DNA of 64,000 bases from Flavobacteriales bacterium UBA4422 (GCA_002389645.1 DGQE01000039.1:62001-126000); one strand, 5' to 3'; positions 52,244 through 61,690 are shown, numbered from the stretch's first letter. The notes: generated by a model not told the origin, from the sequence alone. Numbers and translations: made by a program.

Positions 52244-53479
52244 ATGAAGAGGCTTCTTGTTTTTCCTTTTTTAATCTTGACTTTTAACTTATTAGCTCAA
52301 TTTAATACGATAACTACTTCGTTTCCCTCACTTGCTATAAACGCTGATGCACATTTGAATGGAACTGCGGGAATTGGCTCCGTTTCTGATGAGCATAGTA
52401 TTCAGGGGGCTTTCAATGGAAATCCAGCAATTTTAGCAAATGGAAGTAAATATGTTTCAGCTAACCTGAATCACGCACCTTGGCTAAGAAGACTCGTTCC
52501 TGGAGTTTCAAATAACTCTGCGCAATTTGCATTGGGTATTAGCAAGAGGTATGCCTTGGGTTTTCAATTCAAATATTTCACCTTAGGAAATATTCAATTT
52601 ACAGATCAATTCGGGAATGTTACTACTCAATATGCGCCCACTGAAACATCGCTTCAAATGAATCAAGCATTTAGGATTTCTGGCAATTGGTCAATAGGAG
52701 CAGCTTTTAAACTGGCATCTGCTAAATATCTGTCCAATTCAAATGCGATCGTATTTGCAGTGGATTTAGGAACTCAGTACCAAAAGAAGTTTGTTGAGCG
52801 TGAAAACTTGAAAACCTTCTTTAGATGGGGGGCAGGAATCACTAATTTGGGTAATAAGGCCTTTTTCGAAAATAGCAGCCTTTCAAACTATATTCCAACC
52901 ACATTGCAAACAGGTTCAATGTTTAGTGTGCATTCAAAAGCGGGTAATGGTTGGCTAGTTAACAACGTCTCATATCAAGTGTCAAAGCTTTTGGTGCCAT
53001 CTCCACCTAGATATAAGATTGACCCAGCTACCATGGATGTCATTCAGGATGGTAATGGTGAATTAATTGTTTCATCAGGTCGAGATCCTAATGTTCCGGT
53101 CATGCAAGGTGTTGTTCAATCGTTTTACGATGCTCCAGGTATGGCTGGAGGTTACAACGAAAACGGGGAATGGGAGGCTACGACAGGTCAGAAAATAAGC
53201 GAAGAATGGAGTGAGATTATTCATCATGTCGCTCATGAAGTCCGATATGAAGTGAGTGATAACCTCATCCTGAAAATGCGCGAAGGGCTATTTTTAGAGG
53301 CGAGTGCGAAAGGCGGAAGAAAATACTTTTCATTTGCTCCTGGTATAGAATTGTATGGATTTCGGTTGGGTTATAGCAGGTGGTTGGCTTTTGGGCAAAA
53401 TACTAATCTTAGTGGAACGCACAGCTTTTCAATCGGTTTTCATAGGAAATTTGGATATAAATGGCGTTCATTGAATTAA
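52244..53479 (+). CDS. PorV-like outer-membrane protein
   Basis: This 411-residue exported protein has a signal peptide ending at LLAQ and a beta-rich body with many aromatic-ended strands and a final KFGYKWRSLN. The segment HAPWLRRLVPGVSNNSAQFALG and the SIQGAFNGNPAIL patch match PorV (LptO), the FadL-like barrel that shuttles T9SS cargo at the cell surface. It may be PorV itself or a paralog; other family members such as PorQ also exist. It fits the T9SS-tailed proteins elsewhere in the window. Confidence 0.7.
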   Translation: MKRLLVFPFLILTFNLLAQFNTITTSFPSLAINADAHLNGTAGIGSVSDEHSIQGAFNGNPAILANGSKYVSANLNHAPWLRRLVPGVSNNSAQFALGISKRYALGFQFKYFTLGNIQFTDQFGNVTTQYAPTETSLQMNQAFRISGNWSIGAAFKLASAKYLSNSNAIVFAVDLGTQYQKKFVERENLKTFFRWGAGITNLGNKAFFENSSLSNYIPTTLQTGSMFSVHSKAGNGWLVNNVSYQVSKLLVPSPPRYKIDPATMDVIQDGNGELIVSSGRDPNVPVMQGVVQSFYDAPGMAGGYNENGEWEATTGQKISEEWSEIIHHVAHEVRYEVSDNLILKMREGLFLEASAKGGRKYFSFAPGIELYGFRLGYSRWLAFGQNTNLSGTHSFSIGFHRKFGYKWRSLN

Positions 53480-53528
53480 TGATTCGCAGAAAATTTCCTT
53501 TACTTCGAATTAAAACCGATTGTAGAGC

Positions 53529-55424
53529 ATGGATTTAAGCATTAAGACCTTTGAGGAATACACCGAAAAATACGCGCAAAGCGTTGAAAATCCAGAATTT
53601 TTTTGGGGTGAAATAGCGAACACATTCACTTGGAATAAGCCGTATGATAAAGTTTGTAATTGGGAATTCGAAACGCCTGATATTAAGTGGTTTGTCAACG
53701 GTAAGTTAAATATAACTGAGAACTGTTTAGATAGGCATTTAGCTAAACGAGGAAATAAACTTGCATTGATTTGGGAACCGAATGATCCGAAAGAACGTTT
53801 TGTACGCTATACATACCGCGAATTGTATGAGAAAGTATGCGAGTTTGCCAATGCACTAAAAGCACAAGGGATTAAAAAAGGAGATCGTGTGGTTGTTTAC
53901 ATGCCTATGATTCCAGAACTTACCATTGCTGTTTTGGCTTGCGCTAGAATAGGAGCCATCCATTCAGTAGTTTTTGCAGGATTTAGTGCGCATGCAATGG
54001 CTGATAGAATCAATGATGCTCAAGCCAAGATGGTGATTACAGCGGATGGTTTAAATCGTGGCGCAAAACAAGTTCCATTGAAAAGGGTAGTAGATGAGGC
54101 GCTTCGCACGTGCGAATCAATCGAAACGGTAATTGTCTTTGACTGTGTTGGATGGTCTCCAAATATGGTTGAAGGCAGAGATGTTTGGTGGAATGAATCG
54201 ATTGAAGGAATGTCAAAGGAATGTCCAGCTGAAGTAATGGATTCCGAAGATATGCTCTTCATTCTCTACACATCTGGATCTACAGGAAAACCAAAAGGTG
54301 TAGTTCATACACATGGCGGTTATATGGTATACACAGCATATTCATTTCAGAATGTTTTTCAATATGATGAGAGTGACATATACTGGTGTACAGCGGATAT
54401 TGGATGGATCACAGGGCACAGCTATATTGTTTACGGACCGCTTTTATCCGGAGCTACAACCGTAATGTTTGAAGGAGTGCCAACTTATCCAGATGCTGGG
54501 CGATTCTGGCAAGTTTGTGACAAGTACGGTGTGAATCAATTTTATACAGCTCCAACTGCCATCCGTGCCTTGATGGCATATGGTGAAGATCATGTTCTGT
54601 CCTATAGCCTTGACTCTCTTAAGGTGCTAGGTACGGTTGGCGAACCAATCAATGAAGAAGCGTGGAAGTGGTATCATATTCACGTAGGTAAAGAACGTTG
54701 TCCGATTGTTGATACTTGGTGGCAAACTGAAACAGGCGGAATTATGATTTCAGGTTTAGGTAACTTAAGCCCAATGCGCCCCGCTCATGCAGGATATCCA
54801 CTTCCCGGTATTCAGCCCGTGTTGTTAGATCAGGAGGGAAAAGAGATTACAGAGAATCTAACGGAAGGGTATTTGTGTATTAAGCATCCTTGGCCGTCTA
54901 TTATTCGCACTACATATGGTGATCATGATCGATGTAAAATCACTTACTTCTCTCATTACAAAGGATATTATTTCACAGGAGATGGTGCCAAAAGAGATGA
55001 AAATGGAATGTACCGGATCATTGGTAGAGTAGATGATGTAATCAATGTGAGTGGACATCGATTTGGAACGGCAGAAATTGAGAGTGCAATCAATGCTAAT
55101 GATAATGTGGTTGAGTCAGCAGTTGTTGGCTATCCGCATGAAGTTAAAGGTCAAGGTATTTATGCTTATGTGGTTTGTGAATCAATGCCTGAAGACAGAG
55201 AAACCGCTCGTGCTGAAATAGTAGAAACAGTGGTTGAACAGATTGGCAAGATTGCCAAGCCTGAAAAGATTCAGTTTGTTACAGGTTTGCCTAAAACCCG
55301 TTCAGGAAAGATCATGAGAAGAATTCTCAGAAAAGTGGCGGAAGGAGAGGCTGATAAACTCGGAGATACAAGCACACTATTAGATCCAGATGTGGTTGAT
55401 GAAATTGTAAAAGGTGCTTTATGA
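53529..55424 (+). CDS. acs: Acetyl-CoA synthetase
   Basis: This 631-residue AMP-forming enzyme activates acetate to acetyl-CoA. It has YTSGSTGKPKGVVHTHGGY, WWQTETGG, the RTTYGDHDRC loop and GRVDDVINVSGHRFGTAEIES. The catalytic Lys is in RSGKIMRRILRK near the C-terminus, where acetylation controls activity in relatives. The length is typical of Acs. The thioesterase gene overlaps its stop by four bases. Confidence 0.97.
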   Translation: MDLSIKTFEEYTEKYAQSVENPEFFWGEIANTFTWNKPYDKVCNWEFETPDIKWFVNGKLNITENCLDRHLAKRGNKLALIWEPNDPKERFVRYTYRELYEKVCEFANALKAQGIKKGDRVVVYMPMIPELTIAVLACARIGAIHSVVFAGFSAHAMADRINDAQAKMVITADGLNRGAKQVPLKRVVDEALRTCESIETVIVFDCVGWSPNMVEGRDVWWNESIEGMSKECPAEVMDSEDMLFILYTSGSTGKPKGVVHTHGGYMVYTAYSFQNVFQYDESDIYWCTADIGWITGHSYIVYGPLLSGATTVMFEGVPTYPDAGRFWQVCDKYGVNQFYTAPTAIRALMAYGEDHVLSYSLDSLKVLGTVGEPINEEAWKWYHIHVGKERCPIVDTWWQTETGGIMISGLGNLSPMRPAHAGYPLPGIQPVLLDQEGKEITENLTEGYLCIKHPWPSIIRTTYGDHDRCKITYFSHYKGYYFTGDGAKRDENGMYRIIGRVDDVINVSGHRFGTAEIESAINANDNVVESAVVGYPHEVKGQGIYAYVVCESMPEDRETARAEIVETVVEQIGKIAKPEKIQFVTGLPKTRSGKIMRRILRKVAEGEADKLGDTSTLLDPDVVDEIVKGAL

Positions 55425-55816
55425 AGTTTCATACGAGAAAATGGGTAAAGCCTGAAGACTTGAATGCAAATGAGTCTTTATTTGGGGGGAGGTTGCTCCA
55501 ATGGATTGATGAGGAAGCAGCGCTCTATACGATTATTCAACTGGACAATGAGCGGGTAGTAACTAAATACATGTCTGACATCAACTTTGTGAGTGCGGCT
55601 AAACAAGGCGACATCATCGAAATTGGTATTGATGTCGTCAAATGGGGTAAGACTTCCATTACCTTAAGCTGCAAGGTTCGCAACAAAATGACTCATCAAA
55701 CGATTATCAGTCTTGATCAGATTATCATGGTAGGTCTTAGTGAAAGTGGATTGCCTAAAATTCACGGTAAAACTGAAATAGAGTATATAAAGGATCGAAT
55801 AGAAGAGAATGATTGA
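55421..55816 (+). CDS. Hotdog-fold acyl-CoA thioesterase
   Basis: This 131-residue protein matches the YciA/BFIT type of hotdog thioesterase: an N-terminal segment with ANESLFGGRLLQWIDEEAAL, where D or N near the helix start acts in catalysis, and SAAKQGDIIEIGIDVVKWGKTSITL. It hydrolyses acyl-CoA. Coupling to acs by overlap suggests they share control; the chain length preferred is unknown. Confidence 0.9.
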   Translation: MKFHTRKWVKPEDLNANESLFGGRLLQWIDEEAALYTIIQLDNERVVTKYMSDINFVSAAKQGDIIEIGIDVVKWGKTSITLSCKVRNKMTHQTIISLDQIIMVGLSESGLPKIHGKTEIEYIKDRIEEND

Positions 55817-55880
55817 TCTTGCAACAGCTTTTTATAACGAGCAATTGAAAACTAAAGGAACTTAATCTTGTTATTGACTT

Positions 55881-56672
55881 ATGCTTCATTATTCAATATA
55901 CGCGCATTCTGAGGATGCTAATTGGGTGACTTTTGTGCACGGTGCGGGAGGTAACAGTTCTATTTGGTATAAACAATTGAGGGCTTTTAAAGAAAACTTC
56001 AATGTTTTGCTCATTGATCTCAGGGGACATGGAAAGAGTAAAAAACCCATCTATGAAAACCTGAAAAAATATTCATTTAAAGTCATTGGTGATGAAGTGA
56101 TAGAGGTGCTAGATCACCTTAAAATAAAGTCTAGTCATTTTGTTGGTATTTCCTTGGGTACAATCATCATCCGAGAAATTACAGAGCGATTTCCTGAGAG
56201 AACGCGAAGTATGGTGCTTGGTGGAGCTGTTATGAAGTTAAACATGAAAGGGCAGATTTTAATGAGGATAGGAGATACGCTAAAGAGTGTGATTCCATAC
56301 CTTATCTTGTATAAGATATTGGCGTTTGTCATTCTACCCAGAAAGTCGCACCGTGAATCAAGGAATCTTTTCATTAACGAAGCGAAGAAACTCTACCAAA
56401 AGGAGTTTAAAAGGTGGTTTTCGTTAGTGGCTGAGGTGACTCCGCTTTTGTCTTTTTTCAGAACTAAAGATTCTGGGATCCCTACTTTGTATATAATGGG
56501 AGAGGAAGATCATATGTTTTTACCTTCTATTAGGCAGTTGATATTAAATCATAAGTCAGCTGAACTCTTTGTTATTTCTAATTGTGGGCATGTGGTTAAC
56601 GTTGAACAGCCAGAAATTTTTAATAATGAAGCGATTCAATTTATGAAACGAATAGTTAGTCCTTCCGCTTAG
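55881..56672 (+). CDS. Alpha/beta hydrolase
   Basis: This 263-residue protein has the alpha/beta-hydrolase layout: FVHGAGGNSSIWYKQL oxyanion loop, nucleophile elbow GISLG (Ser91), acid in MGEEDHMF and His in NCGHVVNVEQPE. No signal peptide is present. The substrate is unknown; the neighbourhood suggests an acyl ester or thioester. It lies 64 bases after the thioesterase gene. Confidence 0.9.
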   Translation: MLHYSIYAHSEDANWVTFVHGAGGNSSIWYKQLRAFKENFNVLLIDLRGHGKSKKPIYENLKKYSFKVIGDEVIEVLDHLKIKSSHFVGISLGTIIIREITERFPERTRSMVLGGAVMKLNMKGQILMRIGDTLKSVIPYLILYKILAFVILPRKSHRESRNLFINEAKKLYQKEFKRWFSLVAEVTPLLSFFRTKDSGIPTLYIMGEEDHMFLPSIRQLILNHKSAELFVISNCGHVVNVEQPEIFNNEAIQFMKRIVSPSA

Positions 56673-56783
56673 GCTCGGATTGTTTTATCAGATAGTTTAT
56701 TTTGATAAATAAATAGATAATTCATCGTCAATTTCCCTGTTATCCAGATTTAGAATCATTTCTTTGCCGCTTAATCATTATAG

Positions 56784-56800
56784 AATGTTATAATAACATT
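56784..56800. promoter_or_regulatory. Palindrome upstream of the KAS III-like gene
   Basis: AATGTTA (56784-56790), TAA, TAACATT (56794-56800) is a perfect inverted repeat ending 17 bases before the ATG at 56818. It could be an operator; no exact -7 box is visible beside it. Confidence 0.35.
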
Positions 56801-56817
56801 GACCCAGATTTTAAAGT

Positions 56818-57888
56818 ATGATAAATTCGATTATAACAGGAACTGGAAGCTATATCCCGGAGGTGGTTCAACCCAATAAGGCATTTCATCACAATAGGTT
56901 TTATACCGATGATCAAGTCTTGATTGAAACTCCTGGTGATGTGGTTGCAGAGAAATTTGAGAATATAACAGGTATAAGAGAGAGAAGATATGTGTCTGAA
57001 GATTTAGATTCTTCTAGCATTGGTCTTATTGCAGCACAGCGAGCTATCGAGGATTCCGGAATTGATCCAGAGACTATAGATCAGATCATTTTTGCACACA
57101 ACTTTGGAGATGTAGTTAAGCATACTATTCAAACTGATGTTTTGCCAGCTTTAGCTACAAGAGTGAAGCATGGTTTGGGGATTAAAAATCCTCTATGTGT
57201 TGCATATGATGTTCTCTTTGGCTGTCCTGGTTGGATTCAAGGCGTTATTCAAGCCAACGCATTCTTCAAGGCAGGAGAAGCAAAAACTGCATTAGTCATA
57301 GGAAGTGAAACGCTATCTCGAGTGTTAGATATTCATGATCGCGACAGTATGATTTTTTCAGATGGAGCAGGCGCGTGCATACTTCAGGCTAATGACTCTG
57401 AAGAAAGAAAGGGTATATTATCTACTGCCAGTATGACTTTTGCAAATGATGAAGCTTATTATCTATTCTTGGGAAAGTCGAACCTTCCTGAGGCAGATGC
57501 TCGAATTAGATATATAAAAATGAATGGACGCAAGGTCTATGAGTTTGCTCTTACTAATGTTCCATTAGCTATGAAGTCCGCAATGGATAAGGCTGGGGTT
57601 TCAATAGAAGAGGTTTCGAAAATTTTCATACATCAAGCCAATGAAAAGTTAGATGAAGGAGTTATAAAACGTCTCTATCGACTTTACAATATAAAGGATG
57701 TCCCTGAAGGAATTATGCCTATGAGTGTGCATGAATTGGGTAATAGCTCAGTGGCAACGGTTCCAACTTTATTTGATCGCGTTCGAAAGGGTGAGCTTGA
57801 AGGTCATTCAGTGAAATCAGGTGACTTATTGCTTTTTGCTTCTGTGGGCTCAGGTATGAATATAAATGCCTTCTGCTATAGAGTTTAA
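56818..57888 (+). CDS. 3-oxoacyl-ACP synthase III family protein
   Basis: This 356-residue condensing enzyme has the KAS III fold. The nucleophile Cys136 is in DVLFGCPGWIQG, His in FIHQANEKLDEG, and Asn in HELGNSSVATVP. The MINSIITGTGSYIPEVVQPN start and HDRDSMIFSDGAGA segment match a flavobacterial paralog group distinct from housekeeping FabH. It presumably condenses an acyl-CoA with malonyl-ACP; the primer is unknown. The Lrp gene converges on it directly. Confidence 0.9.
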   Translation: MINSIITGTGSYIPEVVQPNKAFHHNRFYTDDQVLIETPGDVVAEKFENITGIRERRYVSEDLDSSSIGLIAAQRAIEDSGIDPETIDQIIFAHNFGDVVKHTIQTDVLPALATRVKHGLGIKNPLCVAYDVLFGCPGWIQGVIQANAFFKAGEAKTALVIGSETLSRVLDIHDRDSMIFSDGAGACILQANDSEERKGILSTASMTFANDEAYYLFLGKSNLPEADARIRYIKMNGRKVYEFALTNVPLAMKSAMDKAGVSIEEVSKIFIHQANEKLDEGVIKRLYRLYNIKDVPEGIMPMSVHELGNSSVATVPTLFDRVRKGELEGHSVKSGDLLLFASVGSGMNINAFCYRV

Positions 57889-58374
57889 TTAGTCTGGAAG
57901 GTCGAAAATACTTTTGAATAACCTTTCCTTGTCATTTATCGATTCTTCTAAACTTATCATCGATTCGGTCCGAAGTACACCACTTATTCTATTTACTCTG
58001 AATATAACGTCTTTGGCATGCTTAGCATCCATGCACCGGACCTTACAAAAGATCGAAAATTGCCCCGTTGCGATGTGTGCAACAGTGACCTCTGGAATGT
58101 CTTTTAATGCTTTAATAATATTCCCCGAGTCTATTGTTCTGCCTAGGATAAGTCCAATATATGCCGTGAACCCGTAACCCACGACATCATAATTGATAGT
58201 CAAAGTGGCACCAGTAATAATGCGTCTTTGCTCCATTTTCTTTACCCGTCCATGCACGGTACCCGGAGAAATAGTAAGTTTTTTGGCTATTTCAGTATAA
58301 GGCATACGAGCGTCTTCTATTAAATAAGTCAATATCTGGCGATCTATTTTATCAATATTGTAATTGAAAGGCAT
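57889..58374 (-). CDS. Lrp/AsnC family transcriptional regulator
   Basis: This 161-residue regulator has an N-terminal helix-turn-helix (IDKIDRQILTYLIEDARMPYTEIAKKL and SPGTVHGRVKKME) and a C-terminal RAM ligand domain (GYGFTAYIGLILGRTID, IPEVTVAHIATGQFSIFCKV). Such proteins form octamers and sense amino acids or related metabolites. It is convergent with the KAS III-like gene and divergent from the small gene at 58533, whose promoter region it may control. Confidence 0.93.
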   Translation of the reverse strand: MPFNYNIDKIDRQILTYLIEDARMPYTEIAKKLTISPGTVHGRVKKMEQRRIITGATLTINYDVVGYGFTAYIGLILGRTIDSGNIIKALKDIPEVTVAHIATGQFSIFCKVRCMDAKHAKDVIFRVNRISGVLRTESMISLEESINDKERLFKSIFDLPD

Positions 58375-58459
58375 ATTCTCTTTCTCTTTTTGATGATTAG
58401 GGATTTTAAAGCACTAATAAATGATTTTTAATTAAATATTGGGATGTAATGGTGATTAT

Positions 58460-58493
58460 TTGTCATTATTAGCTTCCATTGGTCTTAGTTTTG
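58460..58493 (+). promoter_or_regulatory. Promoter of the 58533 gene pair (TTG and -7 box)
   Basis: TAGTTTTG (58486-58493) is an exact TAnnTTTG match, with a TTG at 58460-58462, 23 bases upstream, within the reported spacing. It predicts a start near 58497 and a leader of about 36 bases. This is the best promoter match in the window. Confidence 0.6.
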
Positions 58494-58532
58494 GCTTATA
58501 GTAAAAGTAACTATAAGTTAAACAAACTTCTT

Positions 58533-58757
58533 ATGAAAATTGACAATTTAGAACTGATCACAACTATCCACAATCCTGAAAGTGTAGTTGAAGTATTTTT
58601 TGATCGTATGAATGAAAGAATAGTAGAGCATAAATGCCTCAACTATAATCGGAAAAAGGAATATTCTTACGAGGTTGGAGAGTATTTAAAGAACGTTAAG
58701 AACTTCAAAAAAGTTGATCAGAAGGTTCTTTCTCATATTATGAATTACACTAACTAA
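58533..58757 (+). CDS. Small hypothetical protein (74 residues)
   Basis: This gene encodes a charged 74-residue protein starting MKIDNLELITTIHNPESVVE and ending LSHIMNYTN. It is predicted helical and has no signal or membrane segment. I do not recognise a family. ATG 58533 was preferred over an in-frame upstream codon because it lies after the promoter. It precedes the truncated AMP-ligase-like gene by 14 bases, so they probably form a two-gene unit. Confidence 0.55.
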   Translation: MKIDNLELITTIHNPESVVEVFFDRMNERIVEHKCLNYNRKKEYSYEVGEYLKNVKNFKKVDQKVLSHIMNYTN

Positions 58758-58771
58758 TAAGACAGGTTGAA

Positions 58772-59323
58772 ATGAATGAATTGAAAGAGGTATTTGGAAT
58801 TCTTGAAGAACCTCAAGAATTGGCGTCAATAATATTTGACTCAACCAAACGAAATACTTTAGAGAATAAACTGCAATCTGTAGGAGAGCAATTCTCCCTA
58901 GAGCATATCGAGAATCAGATGAATGCGGTTTCAAGGGCGCTTATCTCACTTGGGGCTTCTTCAGGAGATAATATTGCTATTTACGGACTTGATTACCTAG
59001 ATGCGCTGAATCTTTATTTAGCATCTGGACAGGTTGGTATTAACGTTGTTAACCTGAGTAATGCCAAGACAGTTGCTGAACTGAATGAAGTTATATTGTC
59101 TTCGAAGGCCCGGTTTGTGTTTTTTGGAGATTCGACAACTTCAGTTTTAGGAAGTGATTATCTTGACCAGATCAGCACCTCTGGTAAAGGCATATTTCTT
59201 GAATACCTAGTATGTCAAGGAAATATAGAAAACTGCAGCGGTAATGTTTTAACTTGGGAGAAGTTTCGAAAACTCGAAAGGTTAGCAACGAACTGGGAGG
59301 TTGGTCTTTTGAGGGTGATTTGA
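58772..59323 (+). CDS. AMP-dependent acyl ligase, N-terminal subdomain only
   Basis: This 183-residue protein resembles the first part of AMP-forming acyl-CoA or acyl-ACP ligases: EQFSLEHIENQMNAVSRALI, GASSGDNIAIYGLDYLDALN and SGQVGINVVNLSNAKTVAEL, then ILSSKARFVFFGD. It stops before the phosphate-binding TSGTTGxPK motif and the rest of the core, and no continuation is seen downstream. It cannot be a working ligase alone. It may be a truncated relic or a reused substrate-binding fragment. The open frame is clean. Confidence 0.6.
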   Translation: MNELKEVFGILEEPQELASIIFDSTKRNTLENKLQSVGEQFSLEHIENQMNAVSRALISLGASSGDNIAIYGLDYLDALNLYLASGQVGINVVNLSNAKTVAELNEVILSSKARFVFFGDSTTSVLGSDYLDQISTSGKGIFLEYLVCQGNIENCSGNVLTWEKFRKLERLATNWEVGLLRVI

Positions 59324-59374
59324 ATTTCTTGTCCATTCTGAAGGCTAATACCTGAGAGTGTCTATTTTCGAGGT

Positions 59375-60373
59375 ATGAATAGATCTACAGTTTTTAATGC
59401 TCTAGTAGTTAGAGAGCTTGAGAATGGCCAATTTTCGAGAGAAATAGAAAAAAAGAAGATAGTTGAATTACCAGAAGGTGAGGTAATTGTAAAGAATCAG
59501 TTTGCGGGTCTTAATTATAAAGACGCGTTGTCTGCGTCCGGTCATAAAGGGATTTCCCGAAATTTCCCGCATACTCCTGGAGTGGATGCTTGTGGAGTTG
59601 TCGAATTTTCTAAAAGTTCTGAGTTTAAAGAAGGTGATCAAGTAATTGTTACAGGTTACGACTTAGGCATGAATACCTCTGGAGGTTTTCAGGAATATAT
59701 AAGTGTACCAGCAGCTTGGGTTGTGCCTAAACCGGAAAGTCTTGAATTAAAAGAGGCTATGGTATATGGCACAGCAGGCTTTACAGCAGCCTTGTCATTG
59801 TATAAAATGGAGCGAATGGGACAGACTCCAGAAATGGGGCCAGTTTTAGTGACGGGAGCTACTGGAGGAGTAGGTAGCATGGCGGTTGGGGTTTTGGCGA
59901 AAGCAGGTTATGAAGTAATCGCATCAACAGGCAAAAAGGACGCGGAAAGCCACCTCAAAAAATTAGGCGCTACTCAAATTGTTGATCGTGCATTTGCCAA
60001 TGACGAATCCGGAAGGCCATTGCTCAGAAGTCAATGGGCAGGGGCGGTAGATACAGTTGGTGGTAATACGCTAGCCACGTGTGTGAAAGGTTGTCAAAGA
60101 AAGGGGAGTGTGGCTAGCTGTGGATTAGTTGCTTCTCATGAACTCAATATGACGGTATATCCTTTCTTGCTCAACGGCATTAATATTTTAGGAGTCGACT
60201 CGGCAGAAACCGATATGGAGCTGCGGAAGAAAATTTGGAATAGATTAAGTGATAATTGGAGTGTTCCTAATCTTCTAGACTTTGGTCAATTTATTCCGCT
60301 AGATGGAATCATTGAGCAGATGGATTTAATCCTGAAGGGACGAACTAGGGGTAGAGTAGTAGTGGCGTTTTAA
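59375..60373 (+). CDS. YhdH/AcuI-type NADPH quinone oxidoreductase
   Basis: This 332-residue medium-chain reductase has the family pattern FAGLNYKDALSASG, FPHTPGVDACGVV, GYDLGMNTSGGFQEY and the cofactor loop VTGATGGVGSMAVGVLAKAGYEV. The family includes acrylyl-CoA reductase AcuI, so an enoyl-CoA role is possible and would fit the acyl-CoA genes upstream. It lacks the zinc ligands of alcohol dehydrogenases. The end converges on the next minus-strand gene with a 2-base gap. Confidence 0.93.
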   Translation: MNRSTVFNALVVRELENGQFSREIEKKKIVELPEGEVIVKNQFAGLNYKDALSASGHKGISRNFPHTPGVDACGVVEFSKSSEFKEGDQVIVTGYDLGMNTSGGFQEYISVPAAWVVPKPESLELKEAMVYGTAGFTAALSLYKMERMGQTPEMGPVLVTGATGGVGSMAVGVLAKAGYEVIASTGKKDAESHLKKLGATQIVDRAFANDESGRPLLRSQWAGAVDTVGGNTLATCVKGCQRKGSVASCGLVASHELNMTVYPFLLNGINILGVDSAETDMELRKKIWNRLSDNWSVPNLLDFGQFIPLDGIIEQMDLILKGRTRGRVVVAF

Positions 60374-60375
60374 AA

Positions 60376-61656
60376 CTATTTGTAGGTTCTGCTTTCTCGT
60401 TTCAGTTTTTCCCATTCTTCCTTTGGCGTGTGCGGAAGTTGATCTGAAATCAGCACATCATAATCGTATGCTTGTTGCGACTTAAATGAGTATGGAAAGG
60501 ATTGGAATTTAGAAGTTAGCATTTCACATTCGTACGTGAAATCTGCCTTCTCATTTTCACTAAACAGCCTTCTTTTTTCAAGAAAAACATCAGCCTTCAG
60601 CCTAATACTACCTAAAGCCCACTTTCCTTTGAAGGATTGATAGTTAAACTCAACTAGTGTGTTTTTAATATCAAACATTAGCCCGTAAATCCATAAAGCA
60701 GCCTTCATGTATCCGGGGACAATATGTTTTTGACCATACTCACTGATTCCGAATTCAATTTTCACAAATGCGTTCGTAGATTGTTCAATCCACATAGTAC
60801 CTGCCAGCATAGGTTTGTGAACTTTCTTTTTTTGGTCAAAGTGAATTACCACTAATGATTCATCACCATACTCTACTGGCTTTCCATACCAGAATTCATA
60901 TTGTTCGTGATTGTTGCTATCTAGGAAATCTACATTGTCATCGTTGATCACAAATTTTTGGTCTACATTTCTTAATGGATCGATGGAAAGCAGAAAAGGC
61001 GGATTGCCTATTTCTAATGGAAGCTGAAGGTCCTTTTCGGATATTTCTTCTCCGTTCTTGTTTGCTGCTTTCATCTCTTTTTTAACCTCTTTATTCCTTT
61101 CTTTAAGCATAAATGAGAGGTCATCGGCTTTCATTTTGTAGCCGGCTTGAATACGCAGATCAAAAGAGTCTTTACCTGAAAGATAGCCAGTTTGAATTGC
61201 CTCTAGAAACGCCTCTGAATGGTTTACAAACCGTTCATTTTCTTTGAGGTACTCGCGGTAATAATGCTTTGTAGCGAAGGAATCAGGGTAATAATTATCA
61301 GCAACAGAATTAAGTGCCAACCGAACATATTCGCCAGCCTTAATAGGTCTGATAACAACCTCATCTAATTGTAATGAAGACGACTTTAGTGCAATACTAT
61401 CACCTTCTTTAATCTCGCTCTGTTTGATCCTTTTTGTTATGTATCCTATTGATCTGAATTGAAGAATATCACTTTGAATTAAGTTATATAATTCAATATC
61501 TCCTGAGTCATTGGCTACAAAACCATATTCTCCATTTCGAAGAATAGCTGTTGCATAGGGGATAGGGGATTTAGTTTCTGCATCAATGATCGTAATACTT
61601 TGAGCATGAATACTTAATACTGATATAAAAAGAAAAAGAAAAGTTATGTATTTCAT
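60376..61656 (-). CDS. Exported protein with carboxypeptidase-regulatory-like domain
   Basis: This 426-residue protein has a signal peptide ending at IHAQ, an N-terminal CarboxypepD-regulatory/CNA-B-like fold (about 20-95; TIIDAETKSPIPYATAILRNGEYGF) and a large uncharacterised part (about 100-426) that resembles the DUF5686 region of Bacteroidetes outer-membrane-linked proteins. It lacks the C-terminal barrel of longer relatives. It is probably periplasmic or lipid-attached at the outer membrane. Function unknown. Confidence 0.78.
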   Translation of the reverse strand: MKYITFLFLFISVLSIHAQSITIIDAETKSPIPYATAILRNGEYGFVANDSGDIELYNLIQSDILQFRSIGYITKRIKQSEIKEGDSIALKSSSLQLDEVVIRPIKAGEYVRLALNSVADNYYPDSFATKHYYREYLKENERFVNHSEAFLEAIQTGYLSGKDSFDLRIQAGYKMKADDLSFMLKERNKEVKKEMKAANKNGEEISEKDLQLPLEIGNPPFLLSIDPLRNVDQKFVINDDNVDFLDSNNHEQYEFWYGKPVEYGDESLVVIHFDQKKKVHKPMLAGTMWIEQSTNAFVKIEFGISEYGQKHIVPGYMKAALWIYGLMFDIKNTLVEFNYQSFKGKWALGSIRLKADVFLEKRRLFSENEKADFTYECEMLTSKFQSFPYSFKSQQAYDYDVLISDQLPHTPKEEWEKLKRESRTYK

Positions 61657-61690
61657 CGACTTATCATGAGACGTGACTTTTTACCTGTAG

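Noticed and set aside
55881..59323. Olefin (ole) biosynthesis cluster, suggested by alpha/beta hydrolase, KAS III-like and AMP-ligase-like genes
   Set aside because: The KAS III-like protein matches a general flavobacterial paralog group, the ligase is only a fragment and no OleD-type gene is adjacent.
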